DNA of 64,000 bases from Eledone cirrhosa (Eukaryota > Mollusca > Cephalopoda > Octopoda > Eledonidae). Positions 23,170-35,920 of the stretch are shown in pieces. Below the pieces are notes generated by a model that made no database searches, had not been told where the DNA came from, and saw only the letters and a program-made list of their open reading frames with translations. A program made the translations under genes and the position numbers. The stretch is from contig OZ024740.1 in assembly GCA_964016885.1 (NCBI GenBank), positions 296,304,670 to 296,368,669 of the forward strand. The letters are read 5' to 3'. The number at the start of each line of letters is the position of its first letter. Position 1 is the stretch's first letter.

Positions 23170-24300
23170 TTGGGTGATCCATTTTTTATTTGGTGGATCC
23201 ATTTTTTATTTGGGGTATCCATTTTTTATTTGGGTGATCCATTTTTTATTTGGGGGATCCATTTTTTATTTGGGTTATCCATTTTTTATTTGGGTGATCC
23301 ATTTTTTATTTGGGTGATCCATTTTTTATTTGTTGGATCCATTTTTTATTTGGGGGATCCATTTTTTATTTGGGGGTTCCATTTTTTATTTGGGGGATCC
23401 ATTTTACATTTGGGTGATCCATTTTTTATTTGGGTGATCCATTTTTTATTTGGGGGATCCATTTTTTATTTGGGTGATCCATTTTTTATTTGGGTGATCC
23501 AGTTTTTGTTTGGGTGATCCATTTTTTATTTGGGGGATCCATTTTTTATTTGGGTGATCCATTTTTTATTTGTTGGATCCATTTTTTATTTGGGGGATCC
23601 ATTTTTTATTTGGGGGTTCCATTTTTTATTTGGGGGATCCATTTTACATTTGGGTGATCCATTTTTTATTTGGGTGACCCATTTTTTATTCGGGGGATCC
23701 ATTTTTTATTTGGGGGATCCATTTTTTATTTGGGGGTTCCATTTTTTATTTGGGTGATCCATTTTTTATTTGGGGGATCCATTTTTTATTTAGGTGATCC
23801 ATTTTTTAGTTGGGTGATCCATTTTTTATTTGTGTGATCCATTTTTTATTTGGGGGATCCATTTTTTATTTGGGGGTTCCATTTTTTATTTGGGTGATCC
23901 ATTTTTTATTTGGGGGATCCATTTTTTATTTAGGTGATCCATTTTTTAGTTGGGTGATCCATTTTTTATTTGTGTGATCCATTTTTTATTTGGCGGATCC
24001 ATTTTTTATTTGGGGGATCCATTTTTTATTTGGGTGATCCATTTTTTATTTGGGGTATCCATTTTTTATTAGGGTGATACATTTTTTATTTGGGGGATCC
24101 ATTTTTTATTTGGGTGATCCATTTTTTATTTGGGTGATCCATATTTTATTTGCGTGATCCATTTTTTATTTGGGTGATCCATTTTTTATTTGGGTGATCC
24201 ATTTTTTATTTGGGGGATCCATTTTTTATTTGGGTGATCCATTTTTTATTTGGGTGATCCATTTTTTATTTGGGGGATCCATTTTTTATTTGGGTGATCC
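23170..24300 (+). repeat. Beta HOR copy 8 (last of the run, open right end)
   Basis: Two 140-bp sub-blocks (TTTTAGTTGGG monomers at 23801 and 23941) followed by the TTTGGCGG / GGGGTATCC / TATTAGGG / GCGTG tail. The GGACCC section that would lead to another copy is absent. The array instead passes into a CAGTTTTTGTTTG monomer near 24321 and module gamma. Confidence 0.83.
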
Positions 24301-25380
24301 ATTTTTTATTTGGGGGATCCAGTTTTTGTTTGGGTGATCCATTTTTTATTTGGGGGATCCATTTTTTATTTGGGTGATCCATATTTTATTTAGGGGATCC
24401 ATTTTTTATTTGGGTGATCCATTTTTTATTTGGGTGATCCATTTTTTATTTGGGTGATCCATTTTTTATTTTGGGGATCTATTTTTTATTTGGGTGATCC
24501 ATTTTTTATTTGGGGGATCCATTTTTTTTTTTGGTGATCCATTTTTTATTTGGGGATCCATTTTTTATTTGGGGGATCCATTTTTTATTTGGGTGATCCA
24601 TTTTTTATTTGGGGGATCCATTTTTTATTTGGGTGATCCATTTTTAATTTGGGGATCCATTTTTTATTTGGGTGATCCATTTTTTATTTGGGGGATCCAT
24701 TTTTTATATGGGTGATCCATTTTTTATTTGGGGGATCCATTTTGTATTTGGGTGATCCATTTTTTATTTGGGGGATCCATTTTTTATTTGGGGGATCCAT
24801 TTTTTATTTGGGTGATCCACATTTTATTTGGGTGATCCAATTTTTATTTGAGGGATCCATTTTTTATTTGGGTGATCCATTTTTTATTTGGGTGATCCAT
24901 TTTTTATTTGGGTGATCCATTTTCTATTTGGGTGATCCATTTTTTATTTGGGGGATCCATTTTTTATTTGGATGATCCATTTTTTATTTGGGGGATCCAT
25001 TTTTTATTTGGGCGATCCAATTTTTATTTGGGTGATCCATTTTTTTATTGGGCGATCCATTTTTTATTTGGGTGATCCATTTTTTATTTGGGGGATCCAT
25101 TATTTATTTGTGTGATTCATTTTATATTTGGGGGATCCATTTTTTATTTGGGTGATCCATTTTTTATTTTGGAGATCCATTTTTTATTTGGGGGATCCAT
25201 TTTTTATTTGGGGGATCCATTTTTTATTTGGGTGATCCATTTTTTATTTGGGTGATCCATTTTTTATTTGTTGGATCCATTTTTTATTTGGGGGATCCAT
25301 TTTTTATTTGGGGGCTCCATTTTTTATTTGGGGGATCCATTTTACATTTGGGTGATCCATTTTTTATTTGGGGGATCCAT

Positions 25381-25414
25381 CAAATAAAAAATGGATCCCC
25401 CAAATAAAAAATGG
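25381..25414 (-). repeat. Inverted monomer tract, class S (34 bp)
   Basis: Same structure as the tract at 4996. The GGGGGTTCC monomer that normally sits upstream is missing here, two monomers having been lost. First tract after the tract-free 8.2-25.4 kb interval. Confidence 0.94.
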
Positions 25415-26257
25415 ATCCATTTTTTATTTGGGTGATCCATTTTTTATTTGGGGGATCCATTTTTTATTTGGGTGATCCAGTTTTTGTTTGGGTGATCCAT
25501 TTTTTATTTGGGGGATCCATTTTTTATTTGGGTGATCCATATTTTATTTAGGGGATCGATTTTTTATTTGGTGATCCATTTTTTATTTGGGTGATCCATT
25601 CTTTATTTGGGTGATCCATTTTTTATTTTGGGGATCTATTTTTTATTTGGGTGATCCATTTTTTATTTGGGGATCCATTTTTTATTTGGGTGATCCATTT
25701 TTTATTTGGAGGATCCATTTTTTATTTGGGGGATCCATTTTTTATTTGGGTGATCCATTTTTTATTTGGGGGATCCATTTTTTATTTGGGTGATCCATTT
25801 TTTATTTGGGGGATCCATTTTTTATTTGGGTGATCCATTTTTTATTTGGGTGATCCATTTTTTATTTGGGTGATCCATTTTTTATTTGTTGGATCCATTT
25901 TTTATTTGGGGGATCCATTTTTTATTTGGGGGTTCCATTTTTTATTTGGGGGATCCATTTTACATTTGGGTGATCCATTTTTTATTTGGGTGATCCATTT
26001 TTTATTTGGGGGATCCATTTTTTATTTGGGTTATCCATTTTTTATTTGGGTGATCCAGTTTTTGTTTGCGTGATCCATTTTTTATTTGGGGGATCCATTT
26101 TTTATTTGGGTGATCCATTTTTTATTTGTTGGATCCATTTTTTATTTGGGGGATCCATTTTTTATTTGGGGGATCCATTTTTTATTTGGGTGATCCATTT
26201 TTTATTTGGGGGATCCATTTTTTATTTAGGTGATCCATTTTTTAGTTGGGTGATCCA

Positions 26258-26272
26258 TTTTTTGGGGGGGGG
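26258..26272 (+). repeat. T6G9 homopolymer monomer
   Basis: Longest G-run of the set. Confidence 0.9.
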
Positions 26273-29200
26273 ATCCATTTTTTATTTGTGTCATCCATTT
26301 TTTATTTGGCGGATCCATTTTTATTTGGGGGATCCATTTTTTATTTGTGTGATCCATTTTTTATTTGGCAGATCCATTTTTTATTTGGGGGATCCATTTT
26401 TTATTTGGGTGATCCATTTTTTATTTGGGGGATCCATTTTTTATTTGGGTGATCCATTTTTTATTTGGGTGATCCAGTTTTTGTTTGGGTGATCCATTTT
26501 TTATTTGGGGGATCCATTTTTTATTTGGGTGATCCATTTTTTATTTGTTGGATCCATTTTTTATTTGGGGGATCCATTTTTTATTTGGGGGTTCCATTTT
26601 TTATTTGGGGGATCCATTTTACATTTGGGTGATCCATTTTTTATTTGGGTGATCCATTTTTTATTTGGGGGATCCATTTTTTATTTAGGGGATCCATTTT
26701 TTATTTGGGGGATCCATTTTTTATTTGGGTGATCCATTTTTTATTTGTTGGATCCATTTTTTATTTGGGGGATCCATTTTTTATTTGGGGGTTTCATTTT
26801 TTATTTGGGGGATCCATTTTACATTTGGGTGATCCATTTTTTATTTGGGTGATCCATTTTTTATTTGGGGGATCCATTTTTTATTTAGGGGATCCATTTT
26901 TTATTTGGGGGTTCCATTTTTTATTTGGGTGATCCATTTTTTATTTGGGGGATCCATTTTTTATTTAGGTGATCCATTTTTTAGTTGGGTGATCCATTTT
27001 TATTTGGGGGATCCATTTTTTATTTGTGTGATCCATTTTTTATTTGGCGGATCCATTTTTTATTTGGGGGATCCATTTTTCATTTGGGGATCCATTTTTT
27101 ATTTAGGTGATCCATTTTTTAGTTGGGTGATCCATTTTTATTTGGGGGATCCATTTTTTATTTGTGTGATCCATTTTTTATTTGGCGTATCCATTTTTAT
27201 TTGGGGGATCCATTTTTTATTTGTGTGATCCATTTTTTATTTGGCAGATCCATTTTTTATTTGGGGGATCCATTTTTTATTTGGGTGATCCATTTTTTAT
27301 TTGGGGGATCCATTTTTTATTTGGGTGATACATTTTTTATTTGGGGGATCCATTTTTTATTTGGGTGATCCATTTTTTATTTGGGTGATCCATATTTTAT
27401 TTGGGTGATCCATTTTTTATTTGGGGGATCCATTTTTTATTTGGGTGATCCAATTTTTTATTTGGGTGATCCATTTTTTATTTGGGTGATCCATTTTTTA
27501 TTTGGGTGATCCATTTTTTATTTGGGGGATCCATTTTTTATTTGGGTGATACATTTTTGATTTGGGTGATCCATTTTTTATTTGGGGGATCCATTTTTTA
27601 TTTGGGTGATCCATTTTTTATTTGGGGGATCCATTTTTTATTTGGGAGATCCATTTTTGATTTGGGTGGTCCATTTTTTATTTGGGTGATTCATTTTTTA
27701 TTTGTTGGATCCATTTTTTATTTGGGGGATCCATTTTTATTTGGGGGACCCTATTTTTATTTGGGGGATCCATTTTACATTTGGGTGATCCATTTTTTAT
27801 TTGGGTGATCCATTTTTTATTTGGTGGATCCATTTTTTATTTGGGGTATCCATTTTTTATTTGGGTGATCCATTTTTTATTTGGGGGATCCATTTTTTAT
27901 TTGGGTTATCCATTTTTTATTTGGGTGATCCATTTTTTATTTGGGTGATCCATTTTTTATTTGTTGGATCCATTTTTTATTTGGGGGATCCATTTTTTAT
28001 TTGGGGGTTCCATTTTTTATTTGGGGGATCCATTTTACATTTGGGTGATCCATTTTTTATTTGGGTGATCCATTTTTTATTTGGGGGATCCATTTTTTAT
28101 TTGGGTGATCCATTTTTTATTTGGGTGATCCAGTTTTTGTTTGGGTGATCCATTTTTTATTTGGGGGATCCATTTTTTATTTGGGTGATCCATTTTTTAT
28201 TTGTTGGATCCATTTTTTATTTGGGGGATCCATTTTTTATTTGGGGGTTCCATTTTTTATTTGAGGGATCCATTTTACATTTGGGTGATCCATTTTTTAT
28301 TTGGGTGACCCATTTTTTATTCGGGGGATCCATTTTTTATTTGGGGGATCCATTTTTTATTTGGGGGTTCCATTTTTTATTTGGGTGATCCATTTTTTAT
28401 TTGGGGGATCCATTTTTTATTTAGGTGATCCATTTTTTAGTTGGGTGATCCATTTTTTATTTGTGTGATCCATTTTTTATTTGGGGGATCCATTTTTTAT
28501 TTGGGGGATCCATTTTTTATTTAGGTGATCCATTTTTAGTTGGGTGATCCATTTTTTATTTGTGTGATCCATTTTTTATTTGGGGGATCCATTTTTTATT
28601 TGGGGGTTCCATTTTTTATTTGGGTGATCCATTTTTTATTTGGGGGATCCATTTTTTATTTAGGTGATCCATTTTTTAGTTGGGTGATCCATTTTTTATT
28701 TGTGTGATCCATTTTTTATTTGGCGGATCCATTTTTTATTTGGGGGATCCATTTTTTATTTGGGTGATCCATTTTTTATTTGGGTGATCCATTTTTTATT
28801 TGGGTGATCCATATTTTATTTGCGTGATCCATTTTTTATTTGGGTGATCCATTTTTTATTTGGGTGATCCATTTTTTATTTGGGGGATCCATTTTTTATT
28901 TGGGGGATCCATTTTTTTTTTTGGTGATCCACTTTTTATTTGGGGATCCATTTTTTATTTGGGGGATCCATTTTTTATTTGGGTGATCCATTTTTTATTT
29001 GGGGGATCCATTTTTTATTTGGGTGATCCATTTTTAATTTGGGGATCCATTTTTTATTTGGGTGATCCATTTTTTATTTGGGGGATCCATTTTTTATATG
29101 GGTGATCCATTTTTTATTTGGGGGATCCATTTTGTATTTGGGTGATCCATTTTTTATTTGGGGGATCCATTTTTTATTTGGGGGATCCATTTTTTATTTG

Positions 29201-29770
29201 GGTGATCCACATTTTATTTGGGTGATCCAATTTTTATTTGAGGGATCCATTTTTTATTTGGGTGATCCATTTTTTATTTGGGTGATCCATTTTTTATTTG
29301 GGTGATCCATTTTCTATTTGGGTGATCCATTTTTTATTTGGGGGATCCATTTTTTATTTGGATGATCCATTTTTTATTTGGGGGATCCATTTTTTATTTG
29401 GGCGATCCAATTTTTATTTGGGTGATCCATTTTTTTATTGGGCGATCCATTTTTTATTTGGGTGATCCATTTTTTATTTGGGGGATCCATTATTTATTTG
29501 TGTGATCCATTTTTTATTTTGGAGATCCATTTTTTATTTGGGGGATCCATTTTTTATTTGGGGGATCCATTTTTTATTTGGGTGATCCATTTTTTATTTG
29601 GGTGATCCATTTTTTATTTGTTGGATCCATTTTTTATTTGGGGGATCCATTTTTTATTTGGGGGCTCCATTTTTTATTTGGGGGATCCATTTTACATTTG
29701 GGTGATCCATTTTTTATTTGGGTGATCCATTTTTTATTTGGGGGTTCCATTTTTTATTTGGGGGATCCAT

Positions 29771-29804
29771 CAAATAAAAAATGGATCCCCCAAATAAAAA
29801 ATGG
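29771..29804 (-). repeat. Inverted monomer tract, class S (34 bp)
   Basis: Two reversed monomers with CCCCC linker; standard left hairpin and right palindrome. Paired with the L1 tract 476 bp downstream. Confidence 0.94.
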
Positions 29805-30246
29805 ATCCATTTTTTATTTGGGTGATCCATTTTTTATTTGGGGGATCCATTTTTTATTTGGGTGATCCAGTTTTTGTTTGGGTGATCCATTTTTTATTTG
29901 GGGGATCCATTTTTTATTTGGGTGATCCATATTTTATTTAGGGGATCGATTTTTTATTTGGTGATCCATTTTTTATTTGGGTGATCCATTCTTTATTTGG
30001 GTGATCCATTTTTTATTTTGGGGATCTATTTTTTATTTGGGTGATCCATTTTTTATTTGGGGATCCATTTTTTATTTGGGTGATCTATTTTTTATTTGGG
30101 GGATCCATTTTTTATTTGGGGGATCCATTTTTTATTTGGGTGATCCATTTTTTATTTGGGGGATCCATTTTTTATTTGGGTGATCCATTTTTTATTTGGG
30201 GGATCCATTTTTTATTTGGGGGGCCATTTTTTATTTGGGGATCCAT

Positions 30247-30320
30247 CAAATAAAAAATGGATCACCCAAATAAAAAATGGATCACCCAAATAAAAAATGG
30301 ATCCCTCAAATAAAAAATGG
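30247..30320 (-). repeat. Inverted monomer tract, class L1 (74 bp)
   Basis: Four reversed monomers, linkers CACCC, CACCC, CCCTC, preceded by the GGGGGGCC monomer. Followed 1038 bp later by an L2 tract. Confidence 0.94.
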
Positions 30321-31284
30321 ATCCATTTTTTATTTGGGGGATCCATTTTTTATTTGGGGGTTCCATTTTTTATTTGGGGGATCCATTTTACATTTGGGTG
30401 ATCCATTTTTTATTTGGGTGATCCATATTTTATTTGGGGGATCCATTTTTTATTTGGGGGATCCATTTTTTATTTGGGTGATCCATTTTTTATTTGGGGG
30501 ATCCATTTTTTATTTAGGTGATCCATTCTTTAGTTGGGTGATCCATTTATATTTGGGGGATCCATTTTTTATTTGTGTGATCCATTTTTTATTCGGCAGA
30601 TCCATTTTTTATTTGGGGGATCCATTTTTTATTTGGGTGATCCATTTTTTATTTGGGGGATCCATTTTTTATTTGGGTTATACATTTTTTATTTGGGGGA
30701 TCCATTTTTTATTTGGGTGATCCATTTTTTATTTGGGTGATCCATATTTTATTTGGGTGATCCATTTTTTATTTGGGGGATCCATTTTTATTTGGGTGAT
30801 CTATTTTTGATTTGGGTGATCCATTTTTTATTTGGGGGATCCATTTTTTATTTGGGTGATCCATTTTTTATTTGGGGGATCCATTTTTTATTTGGGAGAT
30901 CCATTTTTGATTTGGGTGATCCATTTTTTATTTGGGTGATCCATTTTTTATTTGTTGGATCCATTTTTTATTTGGGGGATCCATTTTTTATTTGGGTGAT
31001 CCATTTTTTATTTGGGGGATCCATTTTTTATTTGGGAGATCCATTTTTGATTTGGTGGATCGACTTTTTATTTGGGGGTTCCATTTTTTATTTGGGGGAT
31101 CCATTTTACATTTGGGTGATCCATTTTTTATTTGGGTGATCCATTTTTTATTTGGGGGATCCATTTTTTATTTGGGTGATCCATTTTTTATTTGGGGGAT
31201 CCATTTTTTATTTGGGTGATCCATTTTCTATTTGGGGGATCGATTTTTTATTTGGGGGTTCCATTTTTTATTTGGGGGATCCAT

Positions 31285-31358
31285 CAAATAAAAAATGGAT
31301 CACCCAAATAAAAAATGGATCACCCAAATAAAAAATGGATCCCCCAAATAGAAAATGG
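31285..31358 (-). repeat. Inverted monomer tract, class L2 (74 bp)
   Basis: Four reversed monomers, linkers CACCC, CACCC, CCCCC. The last reads AAATAGAAAATGG, the mark of class L2. Preceded by TTTTCTATTTG and GGATCGATT monomers. Confidence 0.94.
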
Positions 31359-31803
31359 ATCCATTTTTTATTTGGGTGATCCATATTTTATTTAGGGGAT
31401 CCATTTTTTATTTGGGTGATCCATTTTTTATTTGGGTGATCCATTTTTTATTTGGGTGATCCATTTTTTATTTGGGTGATCCATTTTTTATTTTGGGGAT
31501 CTATTTATTATTTGGGTGATCCATTTTTTATTTGGGGGATCCATTTTACATTTGGGTGATCCATTTTTTATTTGGGTGATCCATTTTTTATTTGGGGGAT
31601 CCATTTTTTATTTGGGTGATCCATTTTTTATTTGGGTGATCCAGTTTTTGTTTGGGTGATCCATTTTTTATTTGTTGGATCCATTTTTTATTTGGGGGAT
31701 CCATTTTTTATTTGGGGGATCCATTTTTTATTTGGGTGATCCATTTTTTATTTGGGGGATCCATTTTTTATTTAGGTGATCCATTTTTTAGTTGGGTGAT
31801 CCA

Positions 31804-31817
31804 TTTTTTTGGGGGGG
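31804..31817 (+). repeat. T7G7 homopolymer monomer
   Basis: First of a close pair with 32042. Confidence 0.9.
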
Positions 31818-32041
31818 ATCCATTTTTTATTTGTGTCATCCATTTTTTATTTGGCGGATCCATTTTTATTTGGGGGATCCATTTTTTATTTGTGTGATCC
31901 ATTTTTTATTTGGCAGATCCATTTTTTATTTGGGGGATCCATTTTTTATTTGGGTGATCCATTTTTTATTTGGGTGATCCATTTTTTATTTGGGGGATCC
32001 ATTTTTTATTTAGGTGATCCATTTTTTAGTTGGGTGATCCA

Positions 32042-32055
32042 TTTTTTGGGGGGGG
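32042..32055 (+). repeat. T6G8 homopolymer monomer
   Basis: Second of the pair, 238 bp after the first. Confidence 0.9.
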
Positions 32056-33913
32056 ATCCATTTTTTATTTGTGTCATCCATTTTTTATTTGGCGGATCCA
32101 TTTTTATTTGGGGGATCCATTTTTTATTTGTGTGATCCATTTTTTATTTGGCAGATCCATTTTTTATTTGGGGGATCCATTTTTTATTTGGGTGATCCAT
32201 TTTTTATTTGGGGGATCCATTTTTTATTTGGGTGATCCATTTTTTATTTGGGTGATCCAGTTTTTGTTTGGGTGATCCATTTTTTATTTGGGGGATCCAT
32301 TTTTTATTTGGGTGATCCATTTTTTATTTGTTGGATCCATTTTTTATTTGGGGGATCCATTTTTTATTTGGGGGTTCCATTTTTTATTTGGGGGATCCAT
32401 TTTACATTTGGGTGATCCATTTTTTATTTGGGTGATCCATTTTTTATTTGGGGGATCCATTTTTTATTTAGGGGATCCATTTTTTATTTGGGGGTTCCAT
32501 TTTTTATTTGGGTGATCCATTTTTTATTTGGGGGATCCATTTTTTATTTAGGTGATCCATTTTTTAGTTGGGTGATCCATTTTTATTTGGGGGATCCATT
32601 TTTTATTTGTGTGATCCATTTTTTATTTGGCGGATCCATTTTTTATTTGGGGGATCCATTTTACATTTGGGTGATCCATTTTTTATTTGGGTGATCCATA
32701 TTTTATTTGGGGGATCCATTTTTTATTTGGGGGATCCATTTTTTATTTGGGTGATCCATTTTTTATTTGGGGGATCCATTTTTTATTTGGGTGATCCATT
32801 TTTTATTTGGGTGATCCAGTTTTTGTTTGGGTGATCCATTTTTTATTTGGGGGATCCATTTTTTATTTGGGTGATCCATTTTTTATTTGTTGGATCCATT
32901 TTTTATTTGGGGGATCCATTTTTTATTTGGGGATTCCATTTTTTATTTGGGGGATCCATTTTACATTTGGGTGATCCATTTTTTATTTGGGTGATCCATT
33001 TTTTATTTGGGGGATCCATTTTTTATTTAGGGGATCCATTTTTTATTTGGGGGTTCCATTTTTTATTTGGGTGATCCATTTTTTATTTGGGGGATCCATT
33101 TTTTATTTAGGTGATCCATTTTTTAGTTGGGTGATCCATTTTTATTTGGGGGATCCATTTTTTATTTGTGTGATCCATTTTTTATTTGGCGGATCCATTT
33201 TTTATTTGGGGGATCCATTTTTTATTTGGGGATCCATTTTTTATTTAGGTGATCAATTTTTTAGTTGGGTGATCCATTTTTATTTGGGGGATCCATTTTT
33301 TATTTGTGTGATCCATTTTTTATTTGGCGTATCCATTTTTATTTGGGGGATCCATTTTTTATTTGTGTGATCCATTTTTTATTTGGCAGATCCATTTTTT
33401 ATTTGGGGGATCCATTTTTTATTTGGGTGATCCATTTTTTATTTGGGGGATCCATTTTTTATTTGGGTGATACATTTTTTATTTGGGGGATCCATTTTTT
33501 ATTTGGGTGATCCATTTTTTATTTGGGTGATCCATATTTTATTTGGGTGATCCATTTTTTATTTGGGGGATCCATTTTTTATTTGGGTGATCCAATTTTT
33601 TATTTGGGTGATCCATTTTTTATTTGGGTGATCCATTTTTTATTTGGGTGATCCATTCTTTATTTGGGTGATCCATTTTTTATTTTGGGGATCTATTTTT
33701 TATTTGGGTGATCCATTTTTTATTTGGGGATCCATTTTTTATTTGGGTGATCTATTTTTTATTTGGGGGATCCATTTTTTATTTGGGGGATCCATTTTTT
33801 ATTTGGGTGATCCATTTTTTATTTGGGGGATCCATTTTTTATTTGGGTGATCCATTTTTTATTTGGGGGATCCATTTTTTATTTGGGGGGCCATTTTTTA
33901 TTTGGGGATCCAT

Positions 33914-33987
33914 CAAATAAAAAATGGATCACCCAAATAAAAAATGGATCACCCAAATAAAAAATGGATCCCTCAAATAAAAAATGG
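33914..33987 (-). repeat. Inverted monomer tract, class L1 (74 bp)
   Basis: Same as 30247-30320 at a shift of 3667; no S tract precedes it in this copy. Confidence 0.94.
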
Positions 33988-35209
33988 ATCCATTTTTTAT
34001 TTGGGGGATCCATTTTTTATTTGGGGGTTCCATTTTTTATTTGGGGGATCCATTTTACATTTGGGTGATCCATTTTTTATTTGGGTGATCCATTTTTTAT
34101 TTGGGGGATCCATTTTTTATTTGGGGGATCCATTTTTTATTTGGGTGATCCATTTTTTATTTGGGGGATCCATTTTTTATTTAGGTGATCCATTCTTTAG
34201 TTGGGTGATCCATTTATATTTGGGGGATCCATTTTTTATTTGTGTGATCCATTTTTTATTTGGCAGATCCATTTTTTATTTGGGGGATCCATTTTTTATT
34301 TGGGTGATCCATTTTTTATTTGGGGGATCCATTTTTTATTTGGGTTATACATTTTTTATTTGGGGGATCCATTTTTTATTTGGGTGATCCATTTTTTATT
34401 TGGGTGATCCATATTTTATTTGGGTGATCCATTTTTTATTTGGGGGATCCATTTTTATTTGGGTGATCTATTTTTGATTTGGGTGATCCATTTTTTATTT
34501 GGGGATCCATTTTTTATTTGGGTGATCCATTTTTTATTTGGGGGATCCATTTTTTATTTGGGAGATCCATTTTTGATTTGGGTGATCCATTTTTTATTTG
34601 GGTGATCCATTTTTTATTTGTTGGATCCATTTTTTATTTGGGGGATCCATTTTTTATTTGGGTGATCCATTTTTTATTTGGGGGATCCATTTTTTATTTG
34701 GGAGATCCATTTTTGATTTGGGTGATCCATTTTTTATTTGGGTGATCCATTTTTTATTTGTTGGATCCATTTTTTATTTGGGGGATCCATTTTTATTTGG
34801 GGGACCCTATTTTTATTTGGGGGATCCATTTTACATTTGGGGTATCCATTTTTTATTTGGGTGATCCATTTTTTATTTGGGGGATCCATTTTTTATTTGG
34901 GTGATCCATTTTTTATTTGGGTGATCCATTTTTTATTTGGGTGATCCATTTTTTATTTGTTGGATCCATTTTTTATTTGGTGGATCGACTTTTTATTTGG
35001 GGGTTCCATTTTTTATTTGGGGGATCCATTTTACATTTGGGTGATCCATTTTTTATTTGGGTGATCCATTTTTTATTTGGGGGATCCATTTTTTATTTGG
35101 GTGATCCATTTTTTATTTGGGGGATCCATTTTTTATTTGGGTGATCCATTTTCTATTTGGGGGATCGATTTTTTATTTGGGGGTTCCATTTTTTATTTGG
35201 GGGATCCAT

Positions 35210-35283
35210 CAAATAAAAAATGGATCACCCAAATAAAAAATGGATCACCCAAATAAAAAATGGATCCCCCAAATAGAAAATGG
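35210..35283 (-). repeat. Inverted monomer tract, class L2 (74 bp)
   Basis: Carries the AAATAGAAAATGG mark. Lies 1296 bp after the L1 tract. Confidence 0.94.
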
Positions 35284-35668
35284 ATCCATTTTTTATTTGG
35301 GTGATCCATATTTTATTTAGGGGATCCATTTTTTATTTGGGTGATCCATTTTTTATTTGGGTGATCCATTTTTTATTTGGGTGATCCATTTTTTATTTGG
35401 GTGATCCATTTTTTATTTTGGGGATCTATTTATTATTTGGGTGATCCATTTTTTATTTGGGGGATCCATTTTTTATTTGGGTGATCCATTTTTTATTTGG
35501 GTGATCCAGTTTTTGTTTGGGTGATCCATTTTTTATTTGTTGGATCCATTTTTTATTTGGGGGATCCATTTTTTATTTGGGGGATCCATTTTTTATTTGG
35601 GTGATCCATTTTTTATTTGGGGGATCCATTTTTTATTTAGGTGATCCATTTTTTAGTTGGGTGATCCA

Positions 35669-35682
35669 TTTTTTGGGGGGGG
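35669..35682 (+). repeat. T6G8 homopolymer monomer
   Basis: Position equivalent to 31804 in the 3.87-kb duplication, with different run lengths. Confidence 0.9.
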
Positions 35683-35906
35683 ATCCATTTTTTATTTGTG
35701 TCATCCATTTTTTATTTGGCGGATCCATTTTTATTTGGGGGATCCATTTTTTATTTGTGTGATCCATTTTTTATTTGGCAGATCCATTTTTTATTTGGGG
35801 GATCCATTTTTTATTTGGGTGATCCATTTTTTATTTGGGTGATCCATTTTTTATTTGGGGGATCCATTTTTTATTTAGGTGATCCATTTTTTAGTTGGGT
35901 GATCCA

Positions 35907-35920
35907 TTTTTTGGGGGGGG
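35907..35920 (+). repeat. T6G8 homopolymer monomer
   Basis: Position equivalent to 32042, same run lengths. Confidence 0.9.

Larger units (their letters stand above)
24301..29965 (+). repeat. Second gamma-alpha block (about 25-kb repeat of window start)
   Basis: No gene. Repeats the order of the first 5.2 kb: GGGCGATCCAA near 25012 (shift 24993), S inverted tract 25381-25414, T6G9 monomer 26258-26272, the 200-bp ten-monomer duplication near 26.65-26.85 kb, the GGACCC section at 27.74 kb and the 240-bp cassette, then a second gamma with T11 at 28912-28922 and an S tract at 29771-29804. Also matches 38.9-44.2 kb at shifts of 14537, 14517, 14200 and 14239; the 317-bp step reflects a deletion in the 41.4-kb copy. 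Confidence 0.82.
29966..33650 (+). repeat. 3.67-kb tandem duplication, copy 1
   Basis: No gene. Holds the L1 tract 30247-30320, L2 tract 31285-31358, two T/G monomers (31804-31817, 32042-32055), alpha-type sections and a BclI-creating TGATCA monomer near 33251. Ordered variants recur at a shift of 3667 up to about 34.5 kb and 3865 from about 35.5 kb. The 198-bp step is extra sequence in copy 2, where the GGGAG/TTTTGATTTG section occurs twice. Confidence 0.82.
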
